A DNA stretch of 64,000 bases from Lentisalinibacter salinarum (lineage in GTDB: Bacteria > Pseudomonadota > Gammaproteobacteria > Steroidobacterales > Woeseiaceae): assembly GCF_040706555.1 (NCBI RefSeq), contig NZ_JAPDRH010000003.1, forward strand, positions 62,001 to 126,000, given 5' to 3'. Made by a program: the position numbers and the translations under genes. The notes under the pieces are model-generated. The model saw only the letters and a program-made list of their open reading frames with translations, ran no database searches and had not been told where the DNA came from. Positions 35,407-44,083 of the stretch are shown here, in pieces (the stretch's first letter is position 1; every line of letters starts with the position of its first letter).

Positions 35407-35586
35407 GGGTCAGTGTCGGAGCCGCGCCGGCGGACTGCATTGCGCTTCGTCAATGCCGGTCGGGGCCCGCCTGGAAGCGGTGGCAGAGTAGCCGGAGCGG
35501 CGTTCGACAACCGGGGGAAAGGCCCCTTGCAGCGCCGAGGCGGACACCGAGACAGCCCCAGCCGTTTCGGTTAACCTCCCGGCAGG

Positions 35587-36507
35587 ATGCCTGCCCGCAC
35601 GCCCCTCCCGAAATGGCCCACTCTGAATATCGAGCGCGAGTTCGAGGGCCGTGTCTGCGGCATCGACGAAGCGGGCTACGCGCCCATCGCCGGGCCGGTG
35701 GTCGCCGCCGCCGTCGTCCTGCCAGCCGGCGCAAAACCCCGACGGCTGCGCGGGCTGACCGACTCCAAGCTGCTAACCGCCGACGAGCGGGAACGCTTTC
35801 GGGACATCATCCTCGGCCTTGGCGACGCCGCGGTAGGCATGGCCAGCGTCGGGGAGATCGATCGGCTCAACATCTACCACGCGAACCTGCTGGCCATGCG
35901 GCGGGCCGTCTCGGCGCTGGACCTGCCGCCGGATGCGGCCATCGTCGACGGACGGGCCGCACCGCAGCTCGACTGTACGGTCAGGACCGTCGTCAAGGGC
36001 GACCGGCGTTCGCTGTCGGTGGCGGCGGCTTCGGTGATCGCCAAGGTCGCCCGCGACCGCCTGATGCGGAAACTTGCGGCCGAGTGCCCGGGCTACGGCT
36101 GGGAGACCAACGTGGGTTACGGCACGGACGAGCACTATCTGGGCCTGCTGCGCCACGGCCCGACCCGGCACCACCGCCGTAGCTTTGCGCCGTTGACCAC
36201 GCTGTTCGCACCGGGCGGGCCCGGCGTCGCGCGTTTCCGTTTCGAGGCACTGGAACGGATCGCGGAGCCGCGGCAGCCGCAGTTGCTGGAACTCCGTCGG
36301 GACCTGCACGCCGTGTTCGACGCGGTGGGCTGCCACATCGGGCAGGTGAAGAATCTCCGCGGCCAATGGACGTTCCAGGCGGTGGGCTACGCGGCTGAGG
36401 CGCGGCCGGTGCCGGGCGGGGGTCCCTGCGCCGCCTGCCACGGCGAGAGGCTGAGTGCGCCCGTAGCTGCGGCCGTCGCAGAATTACTCGCCGCCCGGCT
36501 CAGCTGA
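35587..36507 (+). CDS. rnhB: Ribonuclease HII-like protein with C-terminal extension
   Basis: Removes ribonucleotides or RNA primers from DNA in its classical form. The catalytic carboxylates appear intact: Asp27-Glu28 (GIDEAG), Asp121 (AAIVDGR) and Asp157 (AKVARDRLM). The GRG motif that senses the RNA-DNA junction is GYA here (residues 30-32). At 306 aa it is about 90-100 residues longer than usual; the extension contains GGGPCAACHGERL, a CxxCH sequence. The 3' end overlaps the convergent DUF72 gene by 24 bp. Confidence 0.8.
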   Translation: MPARTPLPKWPTLNIEREFEGRVCGIDEAGYAPIAGPVVAAAVVLPAGAKPRRLRGLTDSKLLTADERERFRDIILGLGDAAVGMASVGEIDRLNIYHANLLAMRRAVSALDLPPDAAIVDGRAAPQLDCTVRTVVKGDRRSLSVAAASVIAKVARDRLMRKLAAECPGYGWETNVGYGTDEHYLGLLRHGPTRHHRRSFAPLTTLFAPGGPGVARFRFEALERIAEPRQPQLLELRRDLHAVFDAVGCHIGQVKNLRGQWTFQAVGYAAEARPVPGGGPCAACHGERLSAPVAAAVAELLAARLS

Positions 36508-37254
36508 GCGGGCGCCGTCCGCGGCGCCCAGCATGTCGCGGAGGCGCGCGGCATCCCCCGGCGCACAGGCTTTCTCGTCGTTGTCGAAATAGCAAAACAC
36601 GTCCAGCCCCCGACGCGCCCACGACGAGATGGCGCCCGCCCAGCCCGATAGCGCGGAGGCGCTATAGTTTCCCCGGTAGGCATCCTCCGGGCCGTGCAGG
36701 CGGATGTAGACGAAATCGGCGGTGATCTCCTTCGGTGCCGTGAAACCGGCGAGGTCGTAAATGCACCAGGCAACGCCGTGCTCCCGGAGCCGCTGGCGGG
36801 CGTCCTCGTTGAGCCAGCTGTGATCCCGGAACTCCATGGCGCAGCGCGCGTCGCTCGGCAGCGCGTCGAGAAACGCCGCCAGACGCTCGCCGTCGTAGCT
36901 CCATCCGGGCGGCAGCTGGAACAGGAGCGGGCCGAGATTGCGGCCCAGCGCGTCCATGCGATCGAAGAAACGGGCCATGCTCTCGCGCGGTTCCCGCAGC
37001 TTCTTCATGTGGGTGATATAGCGGCTCGCCTTGGCGGCAAAGACGAAGTCGCGCCCCGTCGCCGCTCTCCAGTCCGCGACCTGTGCGGCGGACGGCAGGC
37101 GGTAGAACGAGTTGTTGATCTCGACCGTGTCGAAGCGCCGGGCGTAGAACGCGAGGCGGGCCTCGGCGTCCAGGCCCTCCGGGTAGAAGGTCTGGTCCCA
37201 GTGGTCGTAGGACCAGCCCGAGGTGCCAATCCGGATTCTGCCCCTGGCGCTCAT
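36484..37254 (-). CDS. DUF72 family protein (YecE-like)
   Basis: TIM-barrel-like protein, 256 aa. The family hallmarks are IRIGTSGWSYDHW at the start, DTVEINNSFYRLP near residue 42, LLFQLPPGW near 110, and CYFDNDEKA near the C-terminus. Function is unknown in the family. The 3' end overlaps the RNase HII gene on the other strand, so their transcripts are complementary there. Confidence 0.9.
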   Translation of the reverse strand: MSARGRIRIGTSGWSYDHWDQTFYPEGLDAEARLAFYARRFDTVEINNSFYRLPSAAQVADWRAATGRDFVFAAKASRYITHMKKLREPRESMARFFDRMDALGRNLGPLLFQLPPGWSYDGERLAAFLDALPSDARCAMEFRDHSWLNEDARQRLREHGVAWCIYDLAGFTAPKEITADFVYIRLHGPEDAYRGNYSASALSGWAGAISSWARRGLDVFCYFDNDEKACAPGDAARLRDMLGAADGARSAEPGGE

Positions 37255-37293
37255 CGGCTTATTGGCTCATCGGCTTACCGATCGGGAGTGGCG

Positions 37294-38802
37294 TCAGCTC
37301 GCCCGGTTGCCTTCCTCGGCATAGCTGTTGAGACGATTGTAGAGGGTGCGCAGACTGATGCCGAGCGTCTCCGCGGCGGCGGTCTTGTCGTTCTCGTGGC
37401 TTTGCAGCGTCGCCAGTATCAGGGCCTTCTCGGCCTCCTGCACCGACGAGCCGACCCGCACCCGGATGTGATTGCCGGCCACCGAGGGCTCGCCCGTCAG
37501 GGGCGGCAGATGAAAGGCTCGTATTTCGCCGGGGGAGAGCAGAAAGGCCCGTTCGACCAGGCTCTGGAGCTCCCGGACGTTGCCCGGGAAGGAGTAGTCG
37601 GCGAGGGTCTCGAGCGCATCACGGCCGAGGGACTTCGAGCAACCCTCGCGCTCGTTCAGCCGCTGCAGGAAGTAGCGCGCCAGCCCCTCGATGTCCTCGC
37701 CCCGCTCACGTAACGGCGGCATGTCGATGGGGAAGCGCGCGATGCGGTAGTAGAGGTCCTCGCGCAGGCTGCCGTCGGCGATCGCCTCCTCCGGGTCCCG
37801 ATTGCTGGCCGCGATGATCCGCACGTCCGTGGCAAGGTCTCTCTCTCCGCCCACGCGGCGGAAGGTCGCGCTCTCCAGGACCCGAAGCAGCTTGACCTGG
37901 TGTTCGGGCTGCATCTCGGTGATCTCGTCGAGGAACAGCGTGCCGCCGTGGGCCTGCTCGAAAAGCCCGTGGTGACAATGGCTCGCGCCGCTGAAGCTGC
38001 CCTTCTCGTGCCCGAACAACTCGCTCTCGCAGAGCTCGGGCGGTATCGCCGCGCAGTTTTTGGCGACGAACGGTCCGTCCGCCCGGTCGCTGAAGCGGTG
38101 GATGGTGCGCGCGGCCAGGTCCTTCCCCGTGCCGCTCTCTCCGGTCACGATTACCGAAGTGTCGACCGCCGCCACCTTGCGCAGCAGGCAGAACAGCTCA
38201 CGCATGATCTTTGAATTGCCGCGCAGGTCCCCGAACTGGTCGAGCGGGGGAGCGGGGGCGGCCTTCGCCTTTTGGCGCCGATCGCGCCGGGGCCAGTCGA
38301 CCATCTGCCGCAGCAGATCGGTGAGGAACGCCTCGTCGAATGGCTTGGCCAGGAAGTAGCCGGCGCCACGGGACATGCCGGCGCGGATACGCCGGGGCCT
38401 GTCCTGTTCGTGCATCAGTACGATCTCGTCGCAGCCCTCCAGGCCGGGCAGATCGAGCAGTTCGAGTACGTCGCCGTCGCCGACGTCCAGCGCCAGGAAG
38501 GCCACCTGGGGTGCGGCGCCGGCAAGCTCGCGCGCGGCGTCGGAAAAGCAGGGGCAGTGCCTCGCGTCGAAACCCTCGCGGGCAAGCAGTCCCTGCAGCG
38601 CGCGGCTGTGGCCGTCGTCATCGTCGACGATCAGCGCGCGCGGGCGCTCCGACCCGCGAAAAGGAACCCCGGCATCACTCTCGTTCGCCGGGAGTTCAGC
38701 CGTCGCGAGGTCTTCCACGGTCGGCGCTAGCTTGCCGTTGCGGCGAGCGTCATCGCTCTGCCGCGATCGATTCGATCGATTCATGATCCCCTTTCCCATC
38801 AA
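37294..38802 (-). CDS. Sigma-54-dependent response regulator (NtrC family)
   Basis: A 502-aa enhancer-binding protein: receiver-like domain (about residues 54-170, acidic pair DDDD at 60-63, possible phosphoacceptor Asp106), AAA+ domain (Walker A GESGTGKD at 221-228, Walker B GGTLFLDEI), and a Fis-type helix-turn-helix (TAAAETLGISLRTLYNRL). The sigma-54-contacting loop reads GSFSGA (268-273) rather than GAFTGA. Met1 or Met7 (38784) may be the start. No histidine kinase is adjacent. It is divergent from the LuxR-type regulator at 39038. Confidence 0.88.
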   Translation of the reverse strand: MMGKGIMNRSNRSRQSDDARRNGKLAPTVEDLATAELPANESDAGVPFRGSERPRALIVDDDDGHSRALQGLLAREGFDARHCPCFSDAARELAGAAPQVAFLALDVGDGDVLELLDLPGLEGCDEIVLMHEQDRPRRIRAGMSRGAGYFLAKPFDEAFLTDLLRQMVDWPRRDRRQKAKAAPAPPLDQFGDLRGNSKIMRELFCLLRKVAAVDTSVIVTGESGTGKDLAARTIHRFSDRADGPFVAKNCAAIPPELCESELFGHEKGSFSGASHCHHGLFEQAHGGTLFLDEITEMQPEHQVKLLRVLESATFRRVGGERDLATDVRIIAASNRDPEEAIADGSLREDLYYRIARFPIDMPPLRERGEDIEGLARYFLQRLNEREGCSKSLGRDALETLADYSFPGNVRELQSLVERAFLLSPGEIRAFHLPPLTGEPSVAGNHIRVRVGSSVQEAEKALILATLQSHENDKTAAAETLGISLRTLYNRLNSYAEEGNRAS

Positions 38803-38932
38803 TGGTGCCCGAAGAATGCCGCGCTACGACGCGGTTTCATCTCTGAACCTGTCACGTAGCATCCGCGTGGGCATTGCGATTTCTCAAGCGCGCCCCTGGC
38901 GTCCTCGGACTGCGTCGCGGATCTGCTGCGCG

Positions 38933-39007
38933 CCTGATCCGCCTTCGTTCGCCTCCCGATCAGGTGAGGGTATCCTCGTATGTAATCTGCCCGCGGGTGG
39001 CGGATAC
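38933..39007. repeat. Nested inverted repeats in the leader of the response regulator
   Basis: Two perfect inverted repeats lie before the LuxR-type gene: CCTGATC (38933-38939) with GATCAGG (38958-38964), and GTATCC (38970-38975) with GGATAC (39002-39007). They could form consecutive hairpins or be operator sites in the 235-bp divergent region. Function unknown. Confidence 0.35.
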
Positions 39008-39037
39008 TCCTAGGTTTGACCGTGAGGGGGCGAGGGA

Positions 39038-39688
39038 TTGGGCATCAAGGTCCTGATCGCGGACGACCATACCCTGATGCGGGAGGGTCTCCGCTCGATA
39101 CTGGAGCGGGAAGACGGCGTCGAGATCATCGGCGAGGCGAGCAGTGGGCTCGAGGTGCTGGAGCTGTGTCTCGACGCGGTGCCGGACATCGTCGTCATGG
39201 ATGTCGCCATGGAGGACCTGAACGGCGTGGAGGCCACCCGGCGCCTGCGGGAGCGGCATGCGAGCGTGCGTGTGATCGCGCTCGCCAGTCACAACGACAG
39301 CCGCCTGATGGCGCAGATGCTCCGGGCCGGCGCGTCCGGTTACGTGCTCAAGGAGAACGCCTATACGGAGCTGCGGCCGGCGCTGGACGCCGTGAGCCGC
39401 GGCTCCAGTTATCTTTGCCCCGGCGTCACGGCCAAGGCAGCCGAGATCATCCAGGATACGGAGGCGCCGAGGGGCTCGGCCTGGGATGTCCTCGGCGATC
39501 GGGAACGCGAGGTGCTGCAGCTGCTGGCGGAGGGCCTGACGTCGGCGGAAGTCGCCGAGAAGCTGCACATCGCGCTCAATACCGTGGAGACCCATCGGCG
39601 TAACATCATGCGCAAGCTGGACCTCCACAACGTGGTGGAGCTGACCCGCTACGCGATCCGGGAAGGGCTGACGCGAGTCGAAGACTAG
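39038..39688 (+). CDS. NarL/FixJ-family response regulator
   Basis: Two-component regulator, 216 aa. The receiver domain has Asp9-Asp10, phosphoacceptor Asp55 (VVMDVAMED), a switch serine at 84 and Lys105. The LuxR-type helix-turn-helix occupies about residues 150-210 (REREVLQLLAEGLTSAEVAE). The start is TTG 39038, with GAGGGGG seven bases upstream. No sensor kinase is adjacent, so it is an orphan here. The long leader contains inverted repeats. Confidence 0.9.
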   Translation: MGIKVLIADDHTLMREGLRSILEREDGVEIIGEASSGLEVLELCLDAVPDIVVMDVAMEDLNGVEATRRLRERHASVRVIALASHNDSRLMAQMLRAGASGYVLKENAYTELRPALDAVSRGSSYLCPGVTAKAAEIIQDTEAPRGSAWDVLGDREREVLQLLAEGLTSAEVAEKLHIALNTVETHRRNIMRKLDLHNVVELTRYAIREGLTRVED

Positions 39689-39716
39689 CGTCGGCAGGCC
39701 CCGGCGCGCGTCCGCC

Positions 39717-42413
39717 TCACAGCGAGAGCGTGATGTAGACGATCTCCGGGTCGTCCGGTGCCGTTCTGCGTGTGAAACCGAGCTCCTTCGCGAGAGCCAG
39801 CATGCCCCGGTTCTCCCGCAGGACCACCCCGTCCATCTCCTCCAGGCCCCGGTCCCGGGCGACGTCGATCAGCCGCCGCAGCAGTTCGGTGGCCAGACCC
39901 CGGTTCTGCCACGCGTCGGAGACCACGATGGAGAATTCGCAGCCCCGGCCGTCCAGATAGGTCACGTAGCGGGCGACTCCGACCTGACGCTCGGCGCCGT
40001 CGATGTCGGTGAGCGCGATCAGCGCCATCTCGCGGTCGTAGTCGATCTGGGTGAAGCGCGAGAGCATCGCGGGCGTGAGCTCTTTCATGGCGTACATGAA
40101 GCGCAGGTACTTCGAGCGCTCCGACAGGCTGCTGACGAATACCTGCTCGAGCCGCGCGTCCTCCGGCCGGATGGGCCGGATCACCAGCGGCGTGCCGTCC
40201 CGCAGTACGTGTTCGCCAACCAGCCCGCTGGGGTAGGGGTGTATCGCCATGTGACCGTATTCCCGCGCGGAGGCACGGCTCTCACGCAACACCACCCGGG
40301 CATCGAGCGCGACGGCATTGTTCTCGTTCACCACCAGAGGATTGATGTCGAGTTCCTCGATCCAGGGGAGTTCGCAGACCATATCCGAGAGGCGCAGGAT
40401 CACGTCTTCCAGCGCGCGCCGGTTGGCCGGCGGCTTGCCCCGGAACTCGTCCAGGTAGCGTGACGCCCGGGTCTCCTCGATCATGCGGCGGACGAGGAAA
40501 CGGTTCAGCGGTGGCAGGCCGACCGACCGGTCCCGGATCACCTCCACCAGGGTGCCGCCCAGGCCGACGGTGACCGCCGGACCGAACACCGGGTCGTTCA
40601 TCACGCCCAGCATGATCTCCCTGCCGTTCCGGGGCCGCCACATGCGTTCCAGCAGCACCCCGTTTATGCGCGCATCCGGCATGCGCTCGCTCACCGAGCG
40701 CACGAGTTCCCGGTAAGCGGTGCCCAGCTCGGCCCCATTGGCGATGCCCAGCCGCACGCCGTCGACGTCCGACTTGTGCGAGATGTCGGATGAGTGGATC
40801 TTCATCACCAGCGGGAATCCGAGCTGCTCGCCCAGGGTGAGTGCCTCGCGCGCACTCCGGGCGGGCAGGCTCTCGAGTATCGGGATGCCGAAGGTCCTGA
40901 GCAGGGCCTTGGATTCGATCACATCCAGTACCCGGCGGCCTTCGGCCAGCGCGGCGTCGATGATAAGCCGCGCGCCCTCCCGGTCGGGCGCCTCCCGCCG
41001 TCCGAGCGGTTTTGGCACCTGCAGCAGCATCTCCTGGTTGGCCCGGTGCGCCGCCACCGCCGAGAAAGCCTCCACGGCGGCCTCGGGCGTCGCATAGGTG
41101 GCGATGCCGCGGGCGCGGAACGCCTCCCGGCTGGCCTCCATCGAACGGCCACCCATCCAGCAGGTGAGCACGGGCTTTTTCGCCTGCGTCACGATGTCCG
41201 CCACGGCCTCGGCCACGGGTTCCGGCTGGGTCATCGCCTGCGGAACGAGGATGGCCAGGACGCCGTCGCAGCCGTCGTCCTCCAGCACGAATTCCAGGGC
41301 TTTGGCGTAGCGGTCCGCGCCGGCGTCGCCCAGCACGTCGACCGGATTGCCGCCGGACCAGGCGCGGGGGAGGGCGCCGTCGAGCTTTTGCCGGGTCTCT
41401 TCCGACAATTTCGCCAGCGGCAGACGCTTGTCGGCGAGGAAGTCCGCCGCCATGACGCCGGGGCCGCCGCCGTTGGTGATGATGGCGAGCCGCGGCCCGC
41501 GGGTGCGGACGCCCGTGTGCAGCGTCTCGGCCACGGCGAAGAAATCCACGTAGTTGTGCACCCGCACCACGCCTGCCCGGCTGACGGCCGCGTCGAACAC
41601 GTCGTCGGAGCCGACCATGGCGCCGGTGTGGGAGATGGCGGCCTGGCCGGCGTCGGCGTGGCGTCCCGCCTTCATCACGATCACCGGCTTGGCCCGGGAG
41701 GCCGCTCGCACCGCGCTCATGAAACGGCGCGCATCGTGGATGCCCTCGACATAGAGCATGATCGCACGGGTCGCCGGATCCACCACCAGGTAGTCGAGAA
41801 TCTCGCCGAAGTCGACGTCCGCCGCCGTGCCGCTGGAGACCACGCAGGAGAAACCGATATTGCGCGGTGCCGCCCAGTCGAGGAGGGCGGTGCACAGCGC
41901 GCCCGACTGGGACACCAGCGCGATATGGCCTTCGCGGGCCATGACCTGGCTGAAACTCGCGTTCAGCCCGGCGTCGGGGCGCAGAATGCCGAGGCAGTTC
42001 GGGCCGATGAAGCGGATGCCGTGGCGTCTTGCCGCAGCCAGGGCGTCGGCCTCGAGCTGCCGACCCTCGGGACCCGCCTCGCGGAAACCGGCCGAGAGGA
42101 TCACCGCCACCGGGACGCCGGCCTCGCCGCATTCATCCAGCACGCCGGGCACGGCGACGGCGGGCGTCACGATGATCGCCAGGTCCACGTCGCCGTCAAT
42201 ATCGAGGACACTGGCCACGCAGGCATGACCCTGGACCGTTTCGTGGGCCGGGTTCACGGCGTGGATGGGGCCCTCGAACCCGCCCTCCAGCAGGTTTCGG
42301 TAGGTAACCGTACCGAGAGAGCCGGGCCGCTCGCTGGCGCCGATGAGCGCGACGGAGCGGGGTTCGAACAGGGGCGAGATCTCGGCCGTGGTGGCGCCGC
42401 GGCGTGCCATCAA
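39717..42413 (-). CDS. Protein acetyltransferase, acyl-CoA synthetase (NDP-forming) fused to GNAT (PatZ/Pat type)
   Basis: An 898-aa fusion: CoA-binding domain (SVALIGASERPGSLGTVTY), succinyl-CoA-ligase-like domains (IRFIGPNCLGILRP, SHTGAMVGSD), ATP-grasp domain (about 490-700) and C-terminal GNAT acetyltransferase (about 735-898; WQNRGLATELL). This architecture matches lysine acetyltransferases of the PatZ/Pat class that regulate acetyl-CoA synthetase and other enzymes. The synthetase part is usually inactive in that class. The first of two consecutive ATGs is used. It is divergent from the membrane-protein gene at 42581. Confidence 0.9.
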   Translation of the reverse strand: MMARRGATTAEISPLFEPRSVALIGASERPGSLGTVTYRNLLEGGFEGPIHAVNPAHETVQGHACVASVLDIDGDVDLAIIVTPAVAVPGVLDECGEAGVPVAVILSAGFREAGPEGRQLEADALAAARRHGIRFIGPNCLGILRPDAGLNASFSQVMAREGHIALVSQSGALCTALLDWAAPRNIGFSCVVSSGTAADVDFGEILDYLVVDPATRAIMLYVEGIHDARRFMSAVRAASRAKPVIVMKAGRHADAGQAAISHTGAMVGSDDVFDAAVSRAGVVRVHNYVDFFAVAETLHTGVRTRGPRLAIITNGGGPGVMAADFLADKRLPLAKLSEETRQKLDGALPRAWSGGNPVDVLGDAGADRYAKALEFVLEDDGCDGVLAILVPQAMTQPEPVAEAVADIVTQAKKPVLTCWMGGRSMEASREAFRARGIATYATPEAAVEAFSAVAAHRANQEMLLQVPKPLGRREAPDREGARLIIDAALAEGRRVLDVIESKALLRTFGIPILESLPARSAREALTLGEQLGFPLVMKIHSSDISHKSDVDGVRLGIANGAELGTAYRELVRSVSERMPDARINGVLLERMWRPRNGREIMLGVMNDPVFGPAVTVGLGGTLVEVIRDRSVGLPPLNRFLVRRMIEETRASRYLDEFRGKPPANRRALEDVILRLSDMVCELPWIEELDINPLVVNENNAVALDARVVLRESRASAREYGHMAIHPYPSGLVGEHVLRDGTPLVIRPIRPEDARLEQVFVSSLSERSKYLRFMYAMKELTPAMLSRFTQIDYDREMALIALTDIDGAERQVGVARYVTYLDGRGCEFSIVVSDAWQNRGLATELLRRLIDVARDRGLEEMDGVVLRENRGMLALAKELGFTRRTAPDDPEIVYITLSL

Positions 42414-42518
42414 TTGCTTCCTTCAGGGTGCGAATGGGAGGCGGAGCGCAGAGCGTAACCGGAATCCGCGGACGCCGCATCGCCGACGATGCCGAAGCCG
42501 GGCGCTGAGGCCATCCGG

Positions 42519-42524
42519 TAGAAT
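42519..42524 (+). promoter_or_regulatory. Candidate -10 box (TAGAAT) upstream of 42581
   Basis: TAGAAT lies 56 bp before the TTG start at 42581. The same hexamer precedes three other genes in the window (46857, 57009 and 59982). No convincing -35 is visible. Confidence 0.35.
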
Positions 42525-42580
42525 GCCGCCGGCAACCGCCTGCCACGGGGGCAAGGCGTGCCATCCTCAGGAGCAGGCGA

Positions 42581-43246
42581 TTGGAAACCCAAGAGACACC
42601 CGGCAGCCGGGGAACCGACGACCCGGCGGAGGCCCCGCAGGAAACCCCGGCCGGTGCCCCGGCGATGTCGCGCACCGAGAAGCTGTTCGTGAGGGTGTCG
42701 GTCTGGCAGACGGTGCTGTCCGTCGCCGGCGTGTTCATCGGCGTAGTGGCCCTGTACGCGGCGCTGACTGAGTCCGAGGCGGCCCGCAAGCAGACCGCGG
42801 CCACCGTGTGGCCCTATCTGCAGCTGGAGGTCAGCGACTACGCCAACGAGACCGGCGCCGGATTTTCCATCGCGTTCTCGAACGCCGGCGTAGGTCCGGC
42901 CCGCGTCCGCGCCATGGAACTGCGCATCGCCGGGGCGCCGGTCCGCGACTGGGAGGCTGCCGTCGCGAGCCTCGTCGCGAAAGACGCTCCGGCCCCCGAT
43001 TTCGGCCGCAACTTCATAATCGGCCGCGTGCTGACGCCCGGTGAATCGGTGACGCTGCTGCAGACCCACGATCGGACACTGGTCGCCGCGTTCCGCGCGG
43101 CGGTGGCGTCGCCCGGCACGGGGCTGCGGTTCTGTTACTGCTCGATATTCGACGACTGCTGGCTGAGGGACAGCCGGGACGAGGCTGCCGATCCACGGCG
43201 GGTGGAGGCCTGTCCGAACTTCGGGGAGGCCGGATTCCGCTATTGA
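42581..43246 (+). CDS. Hypothetical membrane-anchored protein
   Basis: A 221-aa protein with a Pro/Glu/Thr-rich N-terminus, one membrane helix (residues about 46-62; VWQTVLSVAGVFIGVVALYA) and a soluble C-terminal domain with a cysteine cluster (CYCSIFDDC). The soluble part looks like a beta-rich domain (FSIAFSNAGVGPARVRAMEL). The start is TTG 42581, placed by AGGAG seven bases upstream. No family is recognised. Confidence 0.6.
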   Translation: METQETPGSRGTDDPAEAPQETPAGAPAMSRTEKLFVRVSVWQTVLSVAGVFIGVVALYAALTESEAARKQTAATVWPYLQLEVSDYANETGAGFSIAFSNAGVGPARVRAMELRIAGAPVRDWEAAVASLVAKDAPAPDFGRNFIIGRVLTPGESVTLLQTHDRTLVAAFRAAVASPGTGLRFCYCSIFDDCWLRDSRDEAADPRRVEACPNFGEAGFRY

Positions 43247-43276
43247 GGGTCTGTGCCGATCCCTGGCCTAACCGCG

Positions 43277-43292
43277 CATAATGTATATTATG
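43277..43292. repeat. AT-rich palindromic site
   Basis: CATAAT-GTAT-ATTATG, a perfect 6-bp inverted repeat around a 4-bp centre, in an AT-rich pocket (43270-43435) unusual for this GC-rich window. It resembles a dimeric regulator's operator. No gene starts directly downstream; the pocket lies between the 42581 gene and the phosphoketolase remnant. Confidence 0.4.
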
Positions 43293-43471
43293 TTAAATAC
43301 TGGCCGTGAGAATGGAAGGACACCTAGGCCGGCACCGACTGAACCGCTCTTGAGGCACCGGCAGTCCGAGTATCCCCCCGAGGCTGACGACTCGTTTTTA
43401 TTCAGCAACTAATGATGTCTTTTTAATCTGCTTTCTCGCCACTTTCGTCCCGCCCGAGCGCGAATGCCCGC

Positions 43472-43813
43472 TCACGACAACGGCCAGGTCCATTGCCGGA
43501 GATCCGGCGCATCGACGCCGTGCTCGTAGGCGTACTGCCGGCAGTCGATCTTCCGGTCGCGGAGCTTGTCTTTCACGTGAGCGCCTGCCACGTGCAGCTG
43601 CGGCAGGCGGTCGATCACGTCGATGGCGAGGCTGAAGCGGTCGATCTCGTTCTCGATCGCCAGGTCCAGCGGCGTATTGATGTTCCCTTTCTCCTTGTAG
43701 CCGCGGACGTGGAGATTGCGGTGGTTGGTGCGGCGATACGCCAGCCGGTGTATCAGCCAGGGATAGCCGTGGAAATTGAACACGATCGGTCGGTCCACCG
43801 TGAACAGGCTGTC
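43472..43813 (-). pseudogene. xfp: Phosphoketolase C-terminal remnant
   Basis: About 113 codons match the extreme C-terminus of xylulose-5-P/fructose-6-P phosphoketolase: DRPIVFNFHGYPWLIHRLAY, then RRTNHRNLHVRGYKEKGNIN, then DRFSLAIDVIDRLP. The intact enzyme is about 790 aa. The remnant has no internal stop and keeps a natural terminus, but its upstream 85 percent is missing. At 43811-43830 it runs, out of frame, into the start of acetate kinase. It reads as a recent deletion. Confidence 0.85.
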
Positions 43814-43881
43814 AGGGTCCCGGCATCGAACAGGGCGATCTTGATGGAGGAACTGCCGCTGTTCAGTACGAGAATGCTCAT
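43812..43881 (-). pseudogene. ackA: Acetate kinase N-terminal remnant
   Basis: ATG at 43881 begins MSILVLNSGSSSIKIALFDA, the unmistakable N-terminus of acetate kinase including its phosphate-binding loop. About 23 residues later the sequence passes into phosphoketolase DNA in another frame and stops after about 42 codons. Acetate kinase acts directly after phosphoketolase (acetyl-P to acetate), so an ancestral ackA-xfp pair on the minus strand is likely. Confidence 0.85.
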
Positions 43882-44031
43882 GGTGAATCGTCGGACGGTG
43901 ACTGCGCCGGTCGCCAGCATTCGACAAACGAAGCCGGTAAAGGAATAGGTGAATCTACGAACCGGCGGCGGCGAGCGTCGCCACCTGCGGGCACTCGGGA
44001 TCGGGCACGTGCGCGGATACGGCTTCACACG

Positions 44032-44073
44032 AAAAAATGGCCGGGGCACGGCCGTGGACACCGTACCCCGGCC
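44032..44073 (-). terminator. Rho-independent terminator of the DUF533/TerB-like gene
   Basis: On the minus strand, GGCCGGGG...CCCCGGCC forms an 8-bp stem extended by an inner CGG/CCG pairing, followed by ATTTTTTC. It lies 11 bp after the stop at 44084. This is the clearest intrinsic terminator in the window. Confidence 0.85.
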
Positions 44074-44083
44074 CGGGCGGGCA

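Noticed and set aside
36430..36475. CAACH in the RNase HII extension as a working cytochrome c heme site
   Set aside because: The protein has no export signal and System I attaches heme only in the periplasm; metal binding or chance is more likely. The motif is kept as an observation only.
43753..43881. The 42-codon acetate-kinase-start frame as an intact small gene
   Set aside because: After 23 acetate kinase residues it reads phosphoketolase DNA in the wrong frame, so it is a deletion remnant.
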